64,000 nt of DNA from Pogonophryne albipinna (lineage: Eukaryota > Chordata > Actinopteri > Perciformes > Artedidraconidae), in assembly GCA_028583405.1 (NCBI GenBank), contig CM053258.1, forward strand, positions 2,479,903 to 2,543,902, read 5' to 3'. This document shows positions 24,101-32,923 of the stretch, one piece after another. Every line of letters begins with the position of its first letter. The first letter of the stretch is position 1. The notes below the pieces were generated by a model. That model was not told the DNA's origin. It worked only from the letters and a program-made list of their open reading frames with translations, and made no database searches. The position numbers and the translations under genes are program-made.

Positions 24101-27100
24101 ATTGAGATTAAAATCTCTTTTCCAAGAGTGACCTGGCCAAGAAGGGCAGCATGTACGAAGTTACAACAGATACAACACAGACATGACAGGCAGACAAACA
24201 CAGCTGTAAAACACAAATAAAATTAAGGGTTTATGACGTTAATATAGAAACAAGTTGCAACAGGAATTTCACTAAATCAGACTGTATGCAGATGATGCAG
24301 CCTTTTACATGGAAGCTTGCAAAATATTACAAATTCTTAAATAGCAGCTGGCTTTTGTTTTTGTAGAGAAAACTAGGCTTTAATCAAAACAGGCACATCT
24401 GTAGACAGAACAGACTAGATATCATATTTTTACTGGAAATAAACATTTACAGAAAAGAATAAGAACATGAACTAAACTACTGTGAAAACACATATTTGAA
24501 AAGTGGAAGAAAGTGGTCGTATTGTTCAGAAATGTGCAAAATTATAAAAAAAGTAAATACTGCTGACAATTGTTTTCCTCTCATGGCAGATCACCTCGAT
24601 GGAGACGAACCTGAAGTCCATCGAGGACGAGAACAAGGTGATCGAGCATCAGAACGACTCGCTGCTGCACGAGCTCGCCAACCTCAGCCAGTCGCTCATC
24701 AACAGCCTCGCCAACATCCAGCTTCCACACATGGTGAGAGCAGAGGTGGGAAGTAGTGGAGTACAAATACTTTGTTACTTAAGTGCATGTTTCTGGTATC
24801 AGTACTTTACTCCACTACTTACTTTTCTGACGACTTTTTACTTTGACTTCTTACATGTTGAACTCAAATACCTGTACTTTCTACTTCTTACATGTTGAAC
24901 TCAAATACCTGTACTTTCTACTTCTTACATGTTGAACACAAATACCTGTACTTTCTACTTCTTACATGTTGAACCCAAATACCTGTACTTTCTACTTCTT
25001 ACATGTTGAACCCAAATACCTGTACTTTCTACTTCTTACATGTTGAACACAAATACCTGTACTTTCTACTTCTCTCATTTTCCAAACAGCTGGTTCCTTT
25101 AGTTTGAATGTGTGTTTTGTGGCGTGATCATTATTCTTTAGAGCAGTGCTTCTCAAAGTGTGGTCCGCGGACCACTGGTGGTCCGTGAGCGCCCCCTAGT
25201 GGTCCGTGAGTATATTGGTAAAATTTCACATTTGAAATAAATAAATTTATTTAAGTTTTTCGCACTCTCGCGGGAATATCTCCGCAATGGAACGAGCTTA
25301 AGTTTCACTTTCGATTGCATGATATAGCCCAGATAAACACCTTCATCACACATATTGCCACTTGTTTGTACAATTTTCAGGCGATTTGTAAAAAACGATG
25401 TGTTTTTGGATATTTGTGGAGTTAGGTGGTCCACGAGTGTTTTTTTATTGGTTAAGTGGTCCTTGGTATGAAAAAGTTTGAGAAACACTGCTTTAGAGTC
25501 ATTGCGTGCCTATTGATTTGAACACGATCCGTGTATCCATCATTTCCTGGTCTTCTCTAAAGAAGAGGGACCAATGGAAACGTTGTCATGTTGCCGTTGT
25601 TCAGCATGGAAACATTCATTAGCTAACAATGACATTATTGTTCTATTAATATAAAGGGAGGTCAGGTACTCTTTGAAGCAGCTGCTAGTTATGGGTACTT
25701 TTTACTGAAGTACATTTCAAAGCCTCTTTACTTTCACTTGAGTAAAGAAGTTTAGTCAGTACTTCTACTTTCACCAGAGTATTTTTAAACACCAGTATCT
25801 GTACTTCTACTTGAGTAAAGGATGTGTGGACTGTTGCCATCTCTGGGTAAGAAGCATCTTAAATAAGATAAGAAGTACTTTATTGATCCCAATTAGGGAA
25901 ATGTTTGCGTTGCAGCAGCATAAAAGGAAAAGGCATTGTTCATAAGAGAAATGAAAAGGCTATAAATAAACAATCCAAAATGTAATCATCTCAAATAGAA
26001 ATAAAATAGCATGAAAAATTAAATATACATTTGGAAATACAAATTTACACTAACAAATAAAAAGCAGGATATTATATATACATTAATTGTGCAAGAAATT
26101 GATTATTAAATATTAGATTGAATATAAATGTAAAATGTACAGTGGGAGTTTAAGTCCAGTTATCCAAGAGAAGCTATATGCACCTCGATGGTGCTGCGTT
26201 TGTGCATCAAGCCTTGGCCTGAGGAAGTCAAAGAAAATGCTTTTTGATAAGTAACGAAACATTTAAAAGCTTCGAAAGAAATATATTCTAGAATATAGAC
26301 TCATCAGCTTTGCCTTTGATTAATTTCTGACAAATGTTATCTAACAGATGAGGTTAGGGTTAAAAGAGTGGTAAAAATATAACATATCAGTATCAGGTCA
26401 TATTTTGTTGTTTTTCCATTGAAGAAAGTATACTTTTTATGACTTAAAGGTCCCATGTCATGCTTTTCCGGTTATCACCCGTCCCCTTGTTGTTATGAAG
26501 GTTTTTATGCATGTAAACGGTGTGCAGAGTCAAAACCCTCAAAGTACACCATGTAGCGAGTAAAACTCTAACACAGAAAATACCTCCCCAAACGCCTCGT
26601 TGGAGATACGTCACTGTCCATTTGATTCTTCCGGGTACATCATGATGTCATGTCGTCCCCGGAACGAAATGGACCAATCCGTGGAGCCGTTACGTTACGT
26701 CCGCGGAGCCGTTACGTTAAGCCCCCGCTGATTGGTCCAAATTGACCAATCCACGGACTTCCTCACACACACAGTGCAGCTCTGCTGATTTCTCCTCCCT
26801 GGCTGCAGGCTGATAACAGACAGTTGGGATCACGGCGAAATTCTCTCTGCAGACCCATTCTCACAGCGTTTATCAACCTTTTTCTTACTCAATATCAAGC
26901 CACACTTATTGTTTTTACTTCGGTTGTGACTTTGTGTGTGTTCAGGGTGAGTTTGGCTGTGTTTCGCTGTGTATCGCTAAACAAGGAAATCACACCTCCA
27001 CGGAGCTCAGCGCGATTCACAACGTCCCGACCAATCGGAGCACACTGGGCTCACAGGGAGGGGGGGGGGGGGCAAGAGCTGCAGCGAGCCCTTTAGTGGA

Positions 27101-29225
27101 GAGAGTGAATACACATACTTTAAAGAGATGCTGTATGAGAAACCAATGTGAGTTTGGAAAATTGCACAGTATAATTCTATTCTAGTAGACCTCAACAATG
27201 GAATTATGATCGGTGGAAATGGCCATGACATGGGACCTTTAATAATGTACTAAATATTGTCTATATAGTATATTATCCGATGGATCTTCTGTTAGATGTC
27301 TTTCTGTTTCTTGCCTATAGCCATATTTTAATGACATCTCTTGTAGGACAGTAGAGATTCAGACTAATCTGATGCCAGCTAACATCTGTAAAGGATTTTA
27401 ATCCAGGGAGGTGTTAACAACACTCAGGGTTTTTTCCTCATCTGCTTCTTTCTGTTCACCACCTTCTTCTTTTTTCCCAGCGGTCCATGCTGTGCTTCTT
27501 CTTCTGTGCTTTACAACGCCTCACAGAGTTTCACATTAACAAACGGCCTCGTCTCTTTTCAGTTTGAGTGATGGCTGTTTTTACATCATAATGTCTCAGT
27601 GAGAAAGAAGACTGGGGCTAATTGGATAATCTCTTGTAACATAGTGTAACCCTAACGTTACCTGGTAACTAAAGCTCTTTTGCTTTTGTCCTTCTAGTAT
27701 TGGGCGACAGCACATTCAGTTTTAACAAGGAATTTGATCGTTATCCCTCCTGAATCCACAAATACATAAATAAATATACATAGTTGCATCTAAATTCCTC
27801 AGATTTGTCGATTTGCGTTGGACAGTTTTCAGAAATGACCAAGCTGCATCTAAGGCTTAATTCACCCTTCTAAACTTTGTGTAACCGTTCAGATGTACTC
27901 TAGGATAGGTATTTTTGCTTTAGGGCTCAAAAAGAGTCTTTTTTTTTCAAGATTCATAGTTGTGGAAGCTCTCAGCTGCAGTTTGTACAGAGCCAGAGGG
28001 ATAATGACTTGTTGAGGGGGACGTTTTTAGTTTTTTTCCCTCAGTGTAGCGATGAAGCCTTGTGACGCCACTGTGTGTCCAGCGGGATAATAGACTTCTC
28101 TGTACACCCTCTCCTGTAGAAACCGCTGCCACAGAAAGAGGCCCCAGTAAAGCATAACTGCTGTTTACAGATGCCTCCCAGAGTAAGAGATCCATTTATC
28201 CTTTATCCAATTATCCTTCTCTTCTGCACTGTCATCCCTTCCCTCCCAACTACCCATTTAAACTGCAGGATCGAGAGTTTAGTGCAATTGTTAAACATTT
28301 GGATTTTGTACGAGACAGTGTTGTTACTTTCCACAGAAAGCACGAAACACCAGGCAATGAATATAGCCATTAGTTGTAAATCTTGAGGTGTTGAATTGTC
28401 TACTATGTACGTCATTCTTTGAGAAATTGAACTAAAAAAGCACACAAGAAGGCAAAAGAAAGGGGCCCTATTATCGCGCCTTGAGGAATGCCACCATTTT
28501 GAAACATTACTTTGCTTTTCCAAAGAAACAGAAATCTTGATTTCTTTCCAGTAGAACTTTCCAGTAAAATCTGTTCAAAGTTGTTTCAACACTAGTGCTT
28601 GTTTGCTTTGCACACTAGTGTTGAACTCAAACAGTATGGCTAGTAATGAGGACGACAATTCTCTGTTTCTTAGACATTTCTTCACGTCCAAAACTCGCCG
28701 AACCTCCAGTTGTGTCTCCTTCATCTGCACATAAATCTTCCATTAGTTTTCAAAATCCTGATTTTGTCTCCATATGCTAAACATAAACCTTCCATCCATC
28801 CACTAGCCAACCATCCCTCTCCTGATTTGTGCATGAGTTGCCTTTCGTAGACTTTCACAGGATGAAGTATAGATATTAAAAAAGAGATTTAAACGTTATT
28901 AAAAATGAAATATTTGTGTAAATAAGCCATGCTTCCCTGATGGTAATCCCTTCCTCCCTTGCTTCCCGCTTGTCCTCCAAACCTTTTCCCAAAATGTTTG
29001 ACAGACACTGATTCTGTCGAAAAACACAAACTCTAATCCCTCTGATTGTTTGTTTCTTCTTCATGGGTTTCTTTTCCCTCACAGGAGCCAATGAATGAAC
29101 AGAACTTTGACACTTATGTGAGTACATTGACAGACATGTACACTCACCAGGACCAGTACCAGAGCCCGGAGAACAAGGCGCTGCTGGAGAACATCAAACA
29201 GGCCGTTCAGGGGATCCAGGTCTAG
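7476..29225 (+). CDS. myt1l: MYT1L-type zinc-finger transcription factor, C-terminal 420 residues (ten exons)
   Basis: The joined exons (7476-7695, 13333-13457, 15696-15764, 17500-17562, 17683-17766, 22350-22571, 23199-23290, 23382-23485, 24590-24733, 29085-29225) keep one frame and encode the last 420 residues. Seen in order: the MYT1 central domain; three CCHHC fingers of form C-x4-C-x4-H-x7-H-x5-C; a heptad-like coiled coil; and the terminal [15 protein letters not shown] motif. Known of the family: MYT1, MYT1L and ST18 are neural transcription factors whose fingers bind AAGTT-type sites, and MYT1L represses non-neuronal genes. The coiled coil and C-terminus look closer to MYT1L than to MYT1 or ST18. 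The N-terminal fingers and start codon lie upstream of the window. Which teleost paralogue it is cannot be told here. Confidence 0.93.
7696..8670. repeat. Degenerate minisatellite field in MYT1L intron
   Basis: From about 7740 the intron consists of diverged repeats of about 50-60 bp built on TTTCCTGGGGTAATTTC, ATAGTTCAAAGTTTACAG and GTCATCATCAATGG. The repeats are poorly aligned, as expected of an old array, and continue after the young array to about 9600. Confidence 0.8.
8676..9297. repeat. 50-bp minisatellite, about 12 nearly identical units
   Basis: The unit is TGTAACGTTATCAATGGTAC plus TTTGGGGTAATTTCCATCCAATAGTTCAAA-type sequence, 50 bp. Units differ by isolated changes only (for example TGTTACG for TGTAACG). 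It is a recent expansion of one variant within the older degenerate field. Confidence 0.95.
9298..11059. other. MYT1L intron, mostly unannotated
   Basis: Positions 9298-9600 continue the degenerate repeats. Positions 9600-10800 show nothing I recognise. Positions 10800-11056 resemble 330-492, the end of a TTAA-flanked element closing GATATGTCTCCTTTAA. Confidence 0.6.
11060..11388 (+). mobile_element. Truncated TTAA-flanked MITE
   Basis: It begins AGGTCCCATGTCATGC directly after TTAA (11056-11059). The same terminus is at 26448, 48763 and 63929. Its right end is missing, apparently broken by the next element. Confidence 0.65.
11389..11957. mobile_element. Non-autonomous element with long inverted ends
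   Basis: The left end CACTGTGGCCGTTTCTCAAT and the right end ATTGAGGAACGGACACAGTG are near inverse complements, with similarity reaching about 35 bp. No transposase is seen. The right half also forms the first 223 bases of the window. Confidence 0.6.
13333..13457 (+). CDS. myt1l: MYT1L exon: DPFQEL linker segment
   Basis: This 125-nt exon encodes [20 protein letters not shown] and on to KKELIT. It starts in phase 0 after CACCAG and ends with two bases of a codon before GTAAG. It is the in-order copy of the exon also found at 1662. Confidence 0.92.
13458..14593. other. MYT1L intron, duplicate copy 2
   Basis: No gene is seen. It matches 1787-2923, including the fish repeat tail at 14345-14550. 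Confidence 0.7.
14594..15598 (+). mobile_element. TTAA-flanked MITE with 37-bp minisatellite (copy 2)
   Basis: It has the same termini as 2924-3829, with TTAA at 14590-14593 and 15599-15602. The internal array is longer than in copy 1. Confidence 0.7.
14642..15164. repeat. 37-bp minisatellite, about 15 units
   Basis: It uses the same unit as 2978-3385. Some units lack one C (GTGTCCCTC), shifting the reading frame between units. The unit count differs from copy 1, as expected for a variable-number tandem repeat. Confidence 0.95.
15696..15764 (+). CDS. myt1l: MYT1L exon: LSSCQLADK segment
   Basis: This 69-nt exon encodes [20 protein letters not shown] plus ELR, leading straight into the first CCHHC finger. 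It is bounded by CCGCAG and GTGATT. Confidence 0.92.
16243..16335. repeat. ACCAG pentanucleotide tract (copy 2)
   Basis: Duplicate of 4475-4568 with slightly different variant units. Confidence 0.9.
16579..17246. mobile_element. hAT-type MITE, 668 bp
   Basis: The ends are CAGTGGCGGTTCTAG and CTAGAACCGCCCCTG, inverted with one mismatch. The flanks carry a perfect 8-bp duplication AGTACAGT (16571-16578 and 17247-17254). The inserted DNA has G-rich and C-rich subterminal tracts and no transposase. Confidence 0.88.
17255..17445. repeat. About 133-bp tandem intron repeat
   Basis: Two copies of CCAAGAAAGATGG followed by GATGATTTGACCGCAGACC lie about 133 bp apart. The intervening sequence resembles the repeat at 224-345 and 16498-16578. 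Confidence 0.7.
17500..17562 (+). CDS. myt1l: MYT1L exon: first half of a CCHHC finger
   Basis: It encodes [20 protein letters not shown], giving the two Cys and two His ligands; the last Cys comes from the next exon. Bounded by CCTCAG and GTGCAG. Confidence 0.95.
17683..17766 (+). CDS. myt1l: MYT1L exon: end of finger and linker
   Basis: It encodes [20 protein letters not shown] and a short acidic linker ending DDQEPI. The Ser codon is split across the upstream intron. Bounded by CCCGCAG and GTACGA. Confidence 0.95.
17767..18454. other. MYT1L intron with TG run
   Basis: No gene is seen. A TG run with a CG patch lies at 18035-18121 and short TC/GC runs near 18360. Confidence 0.7.
18035..18121. 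repeat. (GT)n microsatellite with CG patch
   Basis: About 33 GT units followed by (CG)5 and a few more TG units. Confidence 0.98.
18455..19514. mobile_element. hAT-type non-autonomous element, 1060 bp
   Basis: It begins CAGTGGCG and ends CGCCACTG. The flanking 8-mers GGTCTGCC (18447-18454) and GGTGTGCC (19515-19522) differ at one base, indicating an 8-bp hAT target site. No intact transposase is visible. Confidence 0.75.
19515..20587. other. MYT1L intron with repeat fragment
   Basis: Positions 19615-19705 match a common fish repeat rich in TTAACGCG and ending GACAGCCCTA. No gene is seen in the remainder. Confidence 0.6.
20588..21044. mobile_element. MITE with perfect 19-bp inverted ends
   Basis: The ends CGTATTGACCCGAATATAA (20588-20606) and TTATATTCGGGTCAATACG (21026-21044) are exact inverse complements. 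Inside each end is an ACCCCTCTTTT motif in the same orientation. The family is not assigned. Confidence 0.8.
21500..22046. mobile_element. Inverted-repeat element (family uncertain)
   Basis: It begins GGTGCGTTCACACC and ends GGTGTGAAAGCGGC, roughly inverted. The interior has repeated GTACTT motifs. No clear target-site duplication was found. Confidence 0.5.
22047..22349. other. MYT1L intron, nothing recognised
   Basis: AT-rich sequence ending in a strong pyrimidine tract (TTCTTCCTCTTCTTCCTCTC) before the next exon. Confidence 0.7.
22350..22571 (+). CDS. myt1l: MYT1L exon: one full CCHHC finger and most of the next
   Basis: It encodes [20 protein letters not shown] followed by SASGC, a linker with [17 protein letters not shown], then [20 protein letters not shown]. 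All zinc ligands of the first finger and four of five of the second are in this exon. Bounded by CTCTCAG and GTGGGC. Confidence 0.96.
22572..23198. other. MYT1L intron with retroelement tail
   Basis: Positions 22613-22660 carry a common fish repeat tail (GACTTTATTTATCCCGAAGG). A short TG run lies directly before the acceptor at 23198. Otherwise nothing recognised. Confidence 0.65.
23199..23290 (+). CDS. myt1l: MYT1L exon: end of last finger and linker
   Basis: It encodes [20 protein letters not shown] and [10 protein letters not shown], supplying the last zinc-binding Cys. Bounded by TTCCAG and GTCAGA. Confidence 0.95.
23382..23485 (+). CDS. myt1l: MYT1L exon: start of coiled coil
   Basis: It encodes [20 protein letters not shown] and continues to DMIKLRTQ. 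Hydrophobic residues recur at heptad spacing (I, L, I, L). Bounded by GTCAG and GTAAGA. Confidence 0.95.
23569..24614 (+). repeat. Tandem duplication covering an intron end and the first bases of an exon
   Basis: Copy A is 23569-24017 and copy B 24018-24614, both starting GTCTAGTGACAGACTAAA and ending ATGGAGACGAACCTGA. Copy B contains the real acceptor and first 25 nt of the exon at 24590. Copy A holds a decoy acceptor at 23992. Copy B also carries an inserted retroelement fragment. Confidence 0.85.
24066..24225. mobile_element. Fish retroelement tail fragment
   Basis: It reads CTTTATTTAACCAGGTAAAA then TCTCTTTTCCAAGAGTGACC and CTGGCCAAGA, a common interspersed fish sequence. It is absent from copy A of the surrounding duplication, which marks it as an insertion. 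Confidence 0.6.
24590..24733 (+). CDS. myt1l: MYT1L exon: main coiled coil
   Basis: It encodes [20 protein letters not shown], then [20 protein letters not shown] and ANIQLPHM, strongly MYT1L-like. It starts in phase 0 after ATGGCAG and ends in phase 0 before GTGAGAG. A hAT-type element begins only 7 nt into the following intron. Confidence 0.96.
24848..25075. repeat. 37-bp minisatellite, about six units, inverted
   Basis: Units of CTTACATGTTGAACTCAAAT plus ACCTGTACTTTCTACTT are the reverse complement of the array at 6854-7343. Confidence 0.95.
25144..25490. mobile_element. Nested hAT MITE, 347 bp
   Basis: The ends CAGTGCTTCTCAAA and TTTGAGAAACACTG are inverted with a single mismatch. A perfect 8-bp duplication CTTTAGAG flanks it (25136-25143 and 25491-25498). 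It lies inside the larger hAT-type element, so it is younger. Confidence 0.92.
25188..25202 (-). promoter_or_regulatory. CTCF-like motif inside the nested hAT MITE
   Basis: On the - strand the sequence reads CCACTAGGGGGCGCT, a close match to the CTCF core consensus. Binding is not shown by sequence alone. Confidence 0.5.
25854..26443. other. MYT1L intron with retroelement tail
   Basis: Positions 25860-26150 hold a fish repeat starting AAGAAGTACTTTATTGATCC, also seen at 44893-45085. The rest is unrecognised. Confidence 0.65.
26448..27238. mobile_element. Complete TTAA-flanked MITE, 791 bp
   Basis: The termini AGGTCCCATGTCATG and CATGACATGGGACCT are inverted, with TTAA on both sides (26444-26447 and 27239-27242). 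This is the fullest copy of the family seen at 11060, 48763 and 63929. The TTAA site suggests piggyBac ancestry. No transposase is present. Confidence 0.82.
27243..29084. other. Last MYT1L intron, remainder
   Basis: No gene, repeat family or array is recognised. It ends in TTTCTTTTCCCTCACAG before the final exon. Confidence 0.6.
29085..29225 (+). CDS. myt1l: MYT1L last coding exon
   Basis: It encodes [20 protein letters not shown] and [20 protein letters not shown], ending VQGIQV and TAG (29223-29225). The [15 protein letters not shown] ending is the family's conserved C-terminus and favours MYT1L. Confidence 0.96.
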   Translation, partial: EPMNEQNFDTYVSTLTDMYTHQDQYQSPENKALLENIKQAVQGIQV

Positions 29226-32200
29226 CCCTGGCTGAGGCCAAAATAACAAATGCAAAGCAAAAACAACAACAACAAAAAATCAAAAAGAGGGTTACGGGTT
29301 GTTTTTTGCTGCTGTAATCTATGATAGCTCTTTTAATTCTACTGCTGTTATGCTCTCAACTCCATGGGTATCTTTTTTTTTATCATTTTGATTGTCGTTG
29401 CCTTGCTTTGAAAAACAACGTTTTAAACGAACATTCACGTTTTGTACATTTTCATATGACCTAATATAATGTGATGTACTGTTTATAGCTGCTAATGTAT
29501 GCACATTCTAGTGTATATGTATTTATTTATTGTAAGCTTGAATCATTTCTTATTTTAACGCGAAAAAACTGGGCGTCACGGGTTACATGGGGAGCAGAAA
29601 GGAAAAAGGGAAAGCTGAAGAGCAATCATTTTTGAAAGGCTTTTCTCACGAGCTGAAAACAGGTTGTTTAATGGATGTAATTCATTGATATTTGTAATGT
29701 TTGAAAACAATATTACTGTAAATCTTTAGCTAAAGTAGAAGAAGAACCGATGCTTTAAGCAAGAAGATTTCAAACATCATGACACGGAAACTTACTGGTG
29801 CAAATCCCATCATCCCCTTCGGAGTTGTTTCGTTTTAAACCGTCGCTTTTCTTTGTTGGAGAACGAAGCGGAAAGACCAATGGCTACAGAAAACGTAGGA
29901 GACAATCTGCCATTCTGAATTTCTTTTAATCATCAACCTTGAACTAGCTAATAAGGCAATGTGTCAGCAATATTGGTACGATAATATTAAATTGTTGGTT
30001 TAGATATGGGATGCAATCTATATGAAAAAAAATGTTTGGGTATATGCAATTTCTTATGAATAAAAACTAGCATAGAGCAGATAGACCTTTTTACTAACTA
30101 TAAATGTATTGCGTTTTGTATAACCTTTTACTACAATCATGTTTTAGGAATCTGACGCGGGTGAAAGGACTTTGGTTCTGTCATGTTCGACTTTGCACAG
30201 GGACACCTTTGTTTCCATGTTTTGATGTTTTTATTGTCAATTAAGAGGCACTTGGCAGGCGTATGGATTTGTAGATATGATTTTTTCTATCTAAAGGCTG
30301 ACGGCTCCACTGGACTTACAGGGTCAAACGTCCCCATCCATCATTGTATATTGCACTCGTTCTGTAGAAAACGTCTTTTCAATCATGCATCCTATTGTGT
30401 GAGACACAATGGGAAATGATGGCAGACGACATGATGACCAAGCAGCACTTTTTATTATTATCTTTGATTGTTATTGAAAAGATGAAGAAAAACTAAGCCA
30501 GCAGTCGTGAACGCGACGTCTGCGCACTGAATTTACCGACTGAGTATTTGATCTGAATCGGCCTTACGTTGACATTCAGTCTGAAATCACAGTACTGACT
30601 GAACATGTTTTCTGAACACCGTCGATCATGCATGCACTTTATTGGAGTTTGTCAAAGTATTATCACGTGGTAAATGAAGCAAAAACTGTACAGCGAGTTT
30701 GTGGAAACTGTGACTTTGACAAGACTTTGTGCTGGTGATTCCTGGATGAAAGAACCCTGAAACAGATTTAACTGAGAAGATGAGTAAAGGGAAACTCCCC
30801 CTCTGGTCCCCCGACATTGTTAACCTCCCCCACTTTAAGTTCATTTTAAATCCTCTCTAAAACATTACCCTTTTCTATAAGTATTGGAAAGGCTCCTTTT
30901 CTATACACATTATGTATGGATTGTATTGCATTGGTTAATATAAGAACTGTTTCTCTTTGGTCAACCTGACGATAGAGAAATGTGAGGAGCTTGTTTCGGC
31001 TGTTTAGGGTTCCTTAAAAGTAAAACTGACATGTATCTTCTGGGTAGACTATGTTTGGTTACTGTCAGTTCAATTGTCAAAAGATTAACCGCTAAACTAG
31101 AAACATATTTGAGTCGAAGGAACAAACCTGTCTTCGGAAAAGCTAACGGTGAAAGTGAACTGCAACTCCCAAAGTGCATTTTGGGGAAACATCCAATCAC
31201 AAAGTTTGAACCCCAGCTTTCCGTGCTCATCCTTAATGAAGAGTCGAAACATGAAGATTATTCTTTTTGGAAAACTACATTTTGAGTTCACTTTGAGTTA
31301 TTGGGGCCTTTTTGGACGATAACTTTGGCCCTAAGCCTTTGTGACATCTGGTTTATTCTCCATAGCAACAATGGGTATATTGACATATTTAGACCCATCC
31401 ACCATAACATATTGGCGGTGAAAGATTGCGATTTCTCAAAAGCGAAATCATCAATCTGGTTCAGTGTCGAACCTCAACCTTTTCCGAAAATGAGCTCAGT
31501 TGCAGATTTCCTACTTTTTTCAGAATGCCTTTCAATAGAGAAAGGGATCAAAAGTCGTTGCAATCGCTCAAATAATAAATATACAATTATTTTTGCCCTG
31601 AGGTAGCCACCCCCAAACTTTCCATGTGACAATATGTTTAGCATTTTGTTTTCTAAATGAAGTTAGGCTAGAAGACATCAAGAGTATTTGATAATTAAGG
31701 GCTGGTTGGGCTTGAAATACACACTTTAACTCGCTTTATCCAGCTCAAATGTGTAGAAAATATGTATAAATATAATTTAAAAGACATTTAAGGTGTTAAC
31801 CATCCTCAACTTTGCCCAAATCATGAAGATTTAGTTGGTGAATGAGGAAAGGATCCGGTTTCCAATCAGTCTCCCACAGGAAGGAAAAGCAAACTTCAGA
31901 CGGCTAACTGGGGGAGTTTCCTTTAAAGATGCGTCTTCTTTGGACTTTTACTGCAAAGCCTCATTCCCTGATTTCACATCTCTGTCCAAAGCTTTGTGTC
32001 TGCAGCTTCCTGCCAGTAAACTTCTGCATTAGATAGACTGACAGCTTGTATTTTTTATTTAGTGGGTTATTCTTAACTGAAAACAAAGGAGATGGGAGTT
32101 AAAGCACAATTCTGCCACTTAAAGACAATTCAATAGACTAGATATTGTAATATCAGATGTAAAAGCTAAACTGTAACTATTTACATAGAAAAATCTCAAC

Positions 32201-32524
32201 ACTAACATGTGACATGCTAGAATGCAAAATAAATCCATATGAATATTTGTGAAATCATCAGTTTATGAAAATGTTACAGTTTCTTTTGGGCGGTGCATTG
32301 ATAAAGGGGTTTTTATACAACATTCATTTTCTCTCCTTTTTACCCCTTTCTCTGTGTCACTCGCAAAATTTCAACAACAGTCTTTCTTACCACATGGCAT
32401 GGGTTTTGTTGATATTTTTGCTGTATGTTTAAGGTCACGAGTTGCTACGTGATATTTTAATTTCACTTGTGAAGTTTGTACAATTTTTATCATGCTGGTG
32501 TTGGCATCTCTTGCTCTGAATAAA
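29226..32524 (+). other. myt1l: MYT1L 3' UTR (inferred)
   Basis: About 3.3 kb of unique, repeat-poor, AT-rich sequence follows the stop codon. An AATAAA occurs at 30058-30063 and another at 32519-32524, the latter followed by a GT-rich stretch. A long 3' UTR is usual for this neural gene. The extent is inferred. Confidence 0.6.
32519..32524 (+). promoter_or_regulatory. Probable distal polyadenylation signal of MYT1L
   Basis: AATAAA followed within 30 nt by CTTGTGTTGC and then CCTGTTCTTGTT, a GT-rich downstream element. Confidence 0.55.
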
Positions 32525-32923
32525 TCTTGTGTTGCAACACTGATTACGTCCTGTTCTTGTTATGACTTGGAAACTGATTTGAGGAAAGTTAATAATGAGC
32601 ACACCTCATGAAAAGATCACACTGTTTGAGCATATTTAATCATTATGCTGTATACTATACTGTAATATTATATTGTTCTTCCTTCGTTGTTGGTTTGAAT
32701 TGCCAATAAGTAATTCATCACAGTTAACAGGGTGGGTGTTATTGACAGTGCAATTAACTTAACACTTTTAAGGGTCGTAAATGCCATTTTGGGATACACT
32801 ATTTGTTCTTTACTTAGATATGATACTTTATAGCCTACCTGTCCATTTAATCAGGTGTAAATATTGAACTTTTTACTTCCAAAACTGTATTGTAGGACAT
32901 ATACTTCACAGATCCAGATTTAA
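32525..32923. other. Intergenic, nothing recognised
   Basis: AT-rich sequence between the probable MYT1L polyadenylation site and a TTAA-flanked element. Confidence 0.6.

Larger units (their letters stand above)
24741..25845 (-). mobile_element. hAT-type element inserted next to a splice donor
   Basis: This is an inverted relative of 6457-7445. It begins CAGAGGTGGGAAGTAGTGG and ends CCATCTCTG. The flanking 8-mers GGTGAGAG (24733-24740) and GGTAAGAA (25846-25853) match at six of eight bases and both look like splice donors. It carries about six units of the 37-bp array (24848-25075) and a nested second hAT element. Confidence 0.7.
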
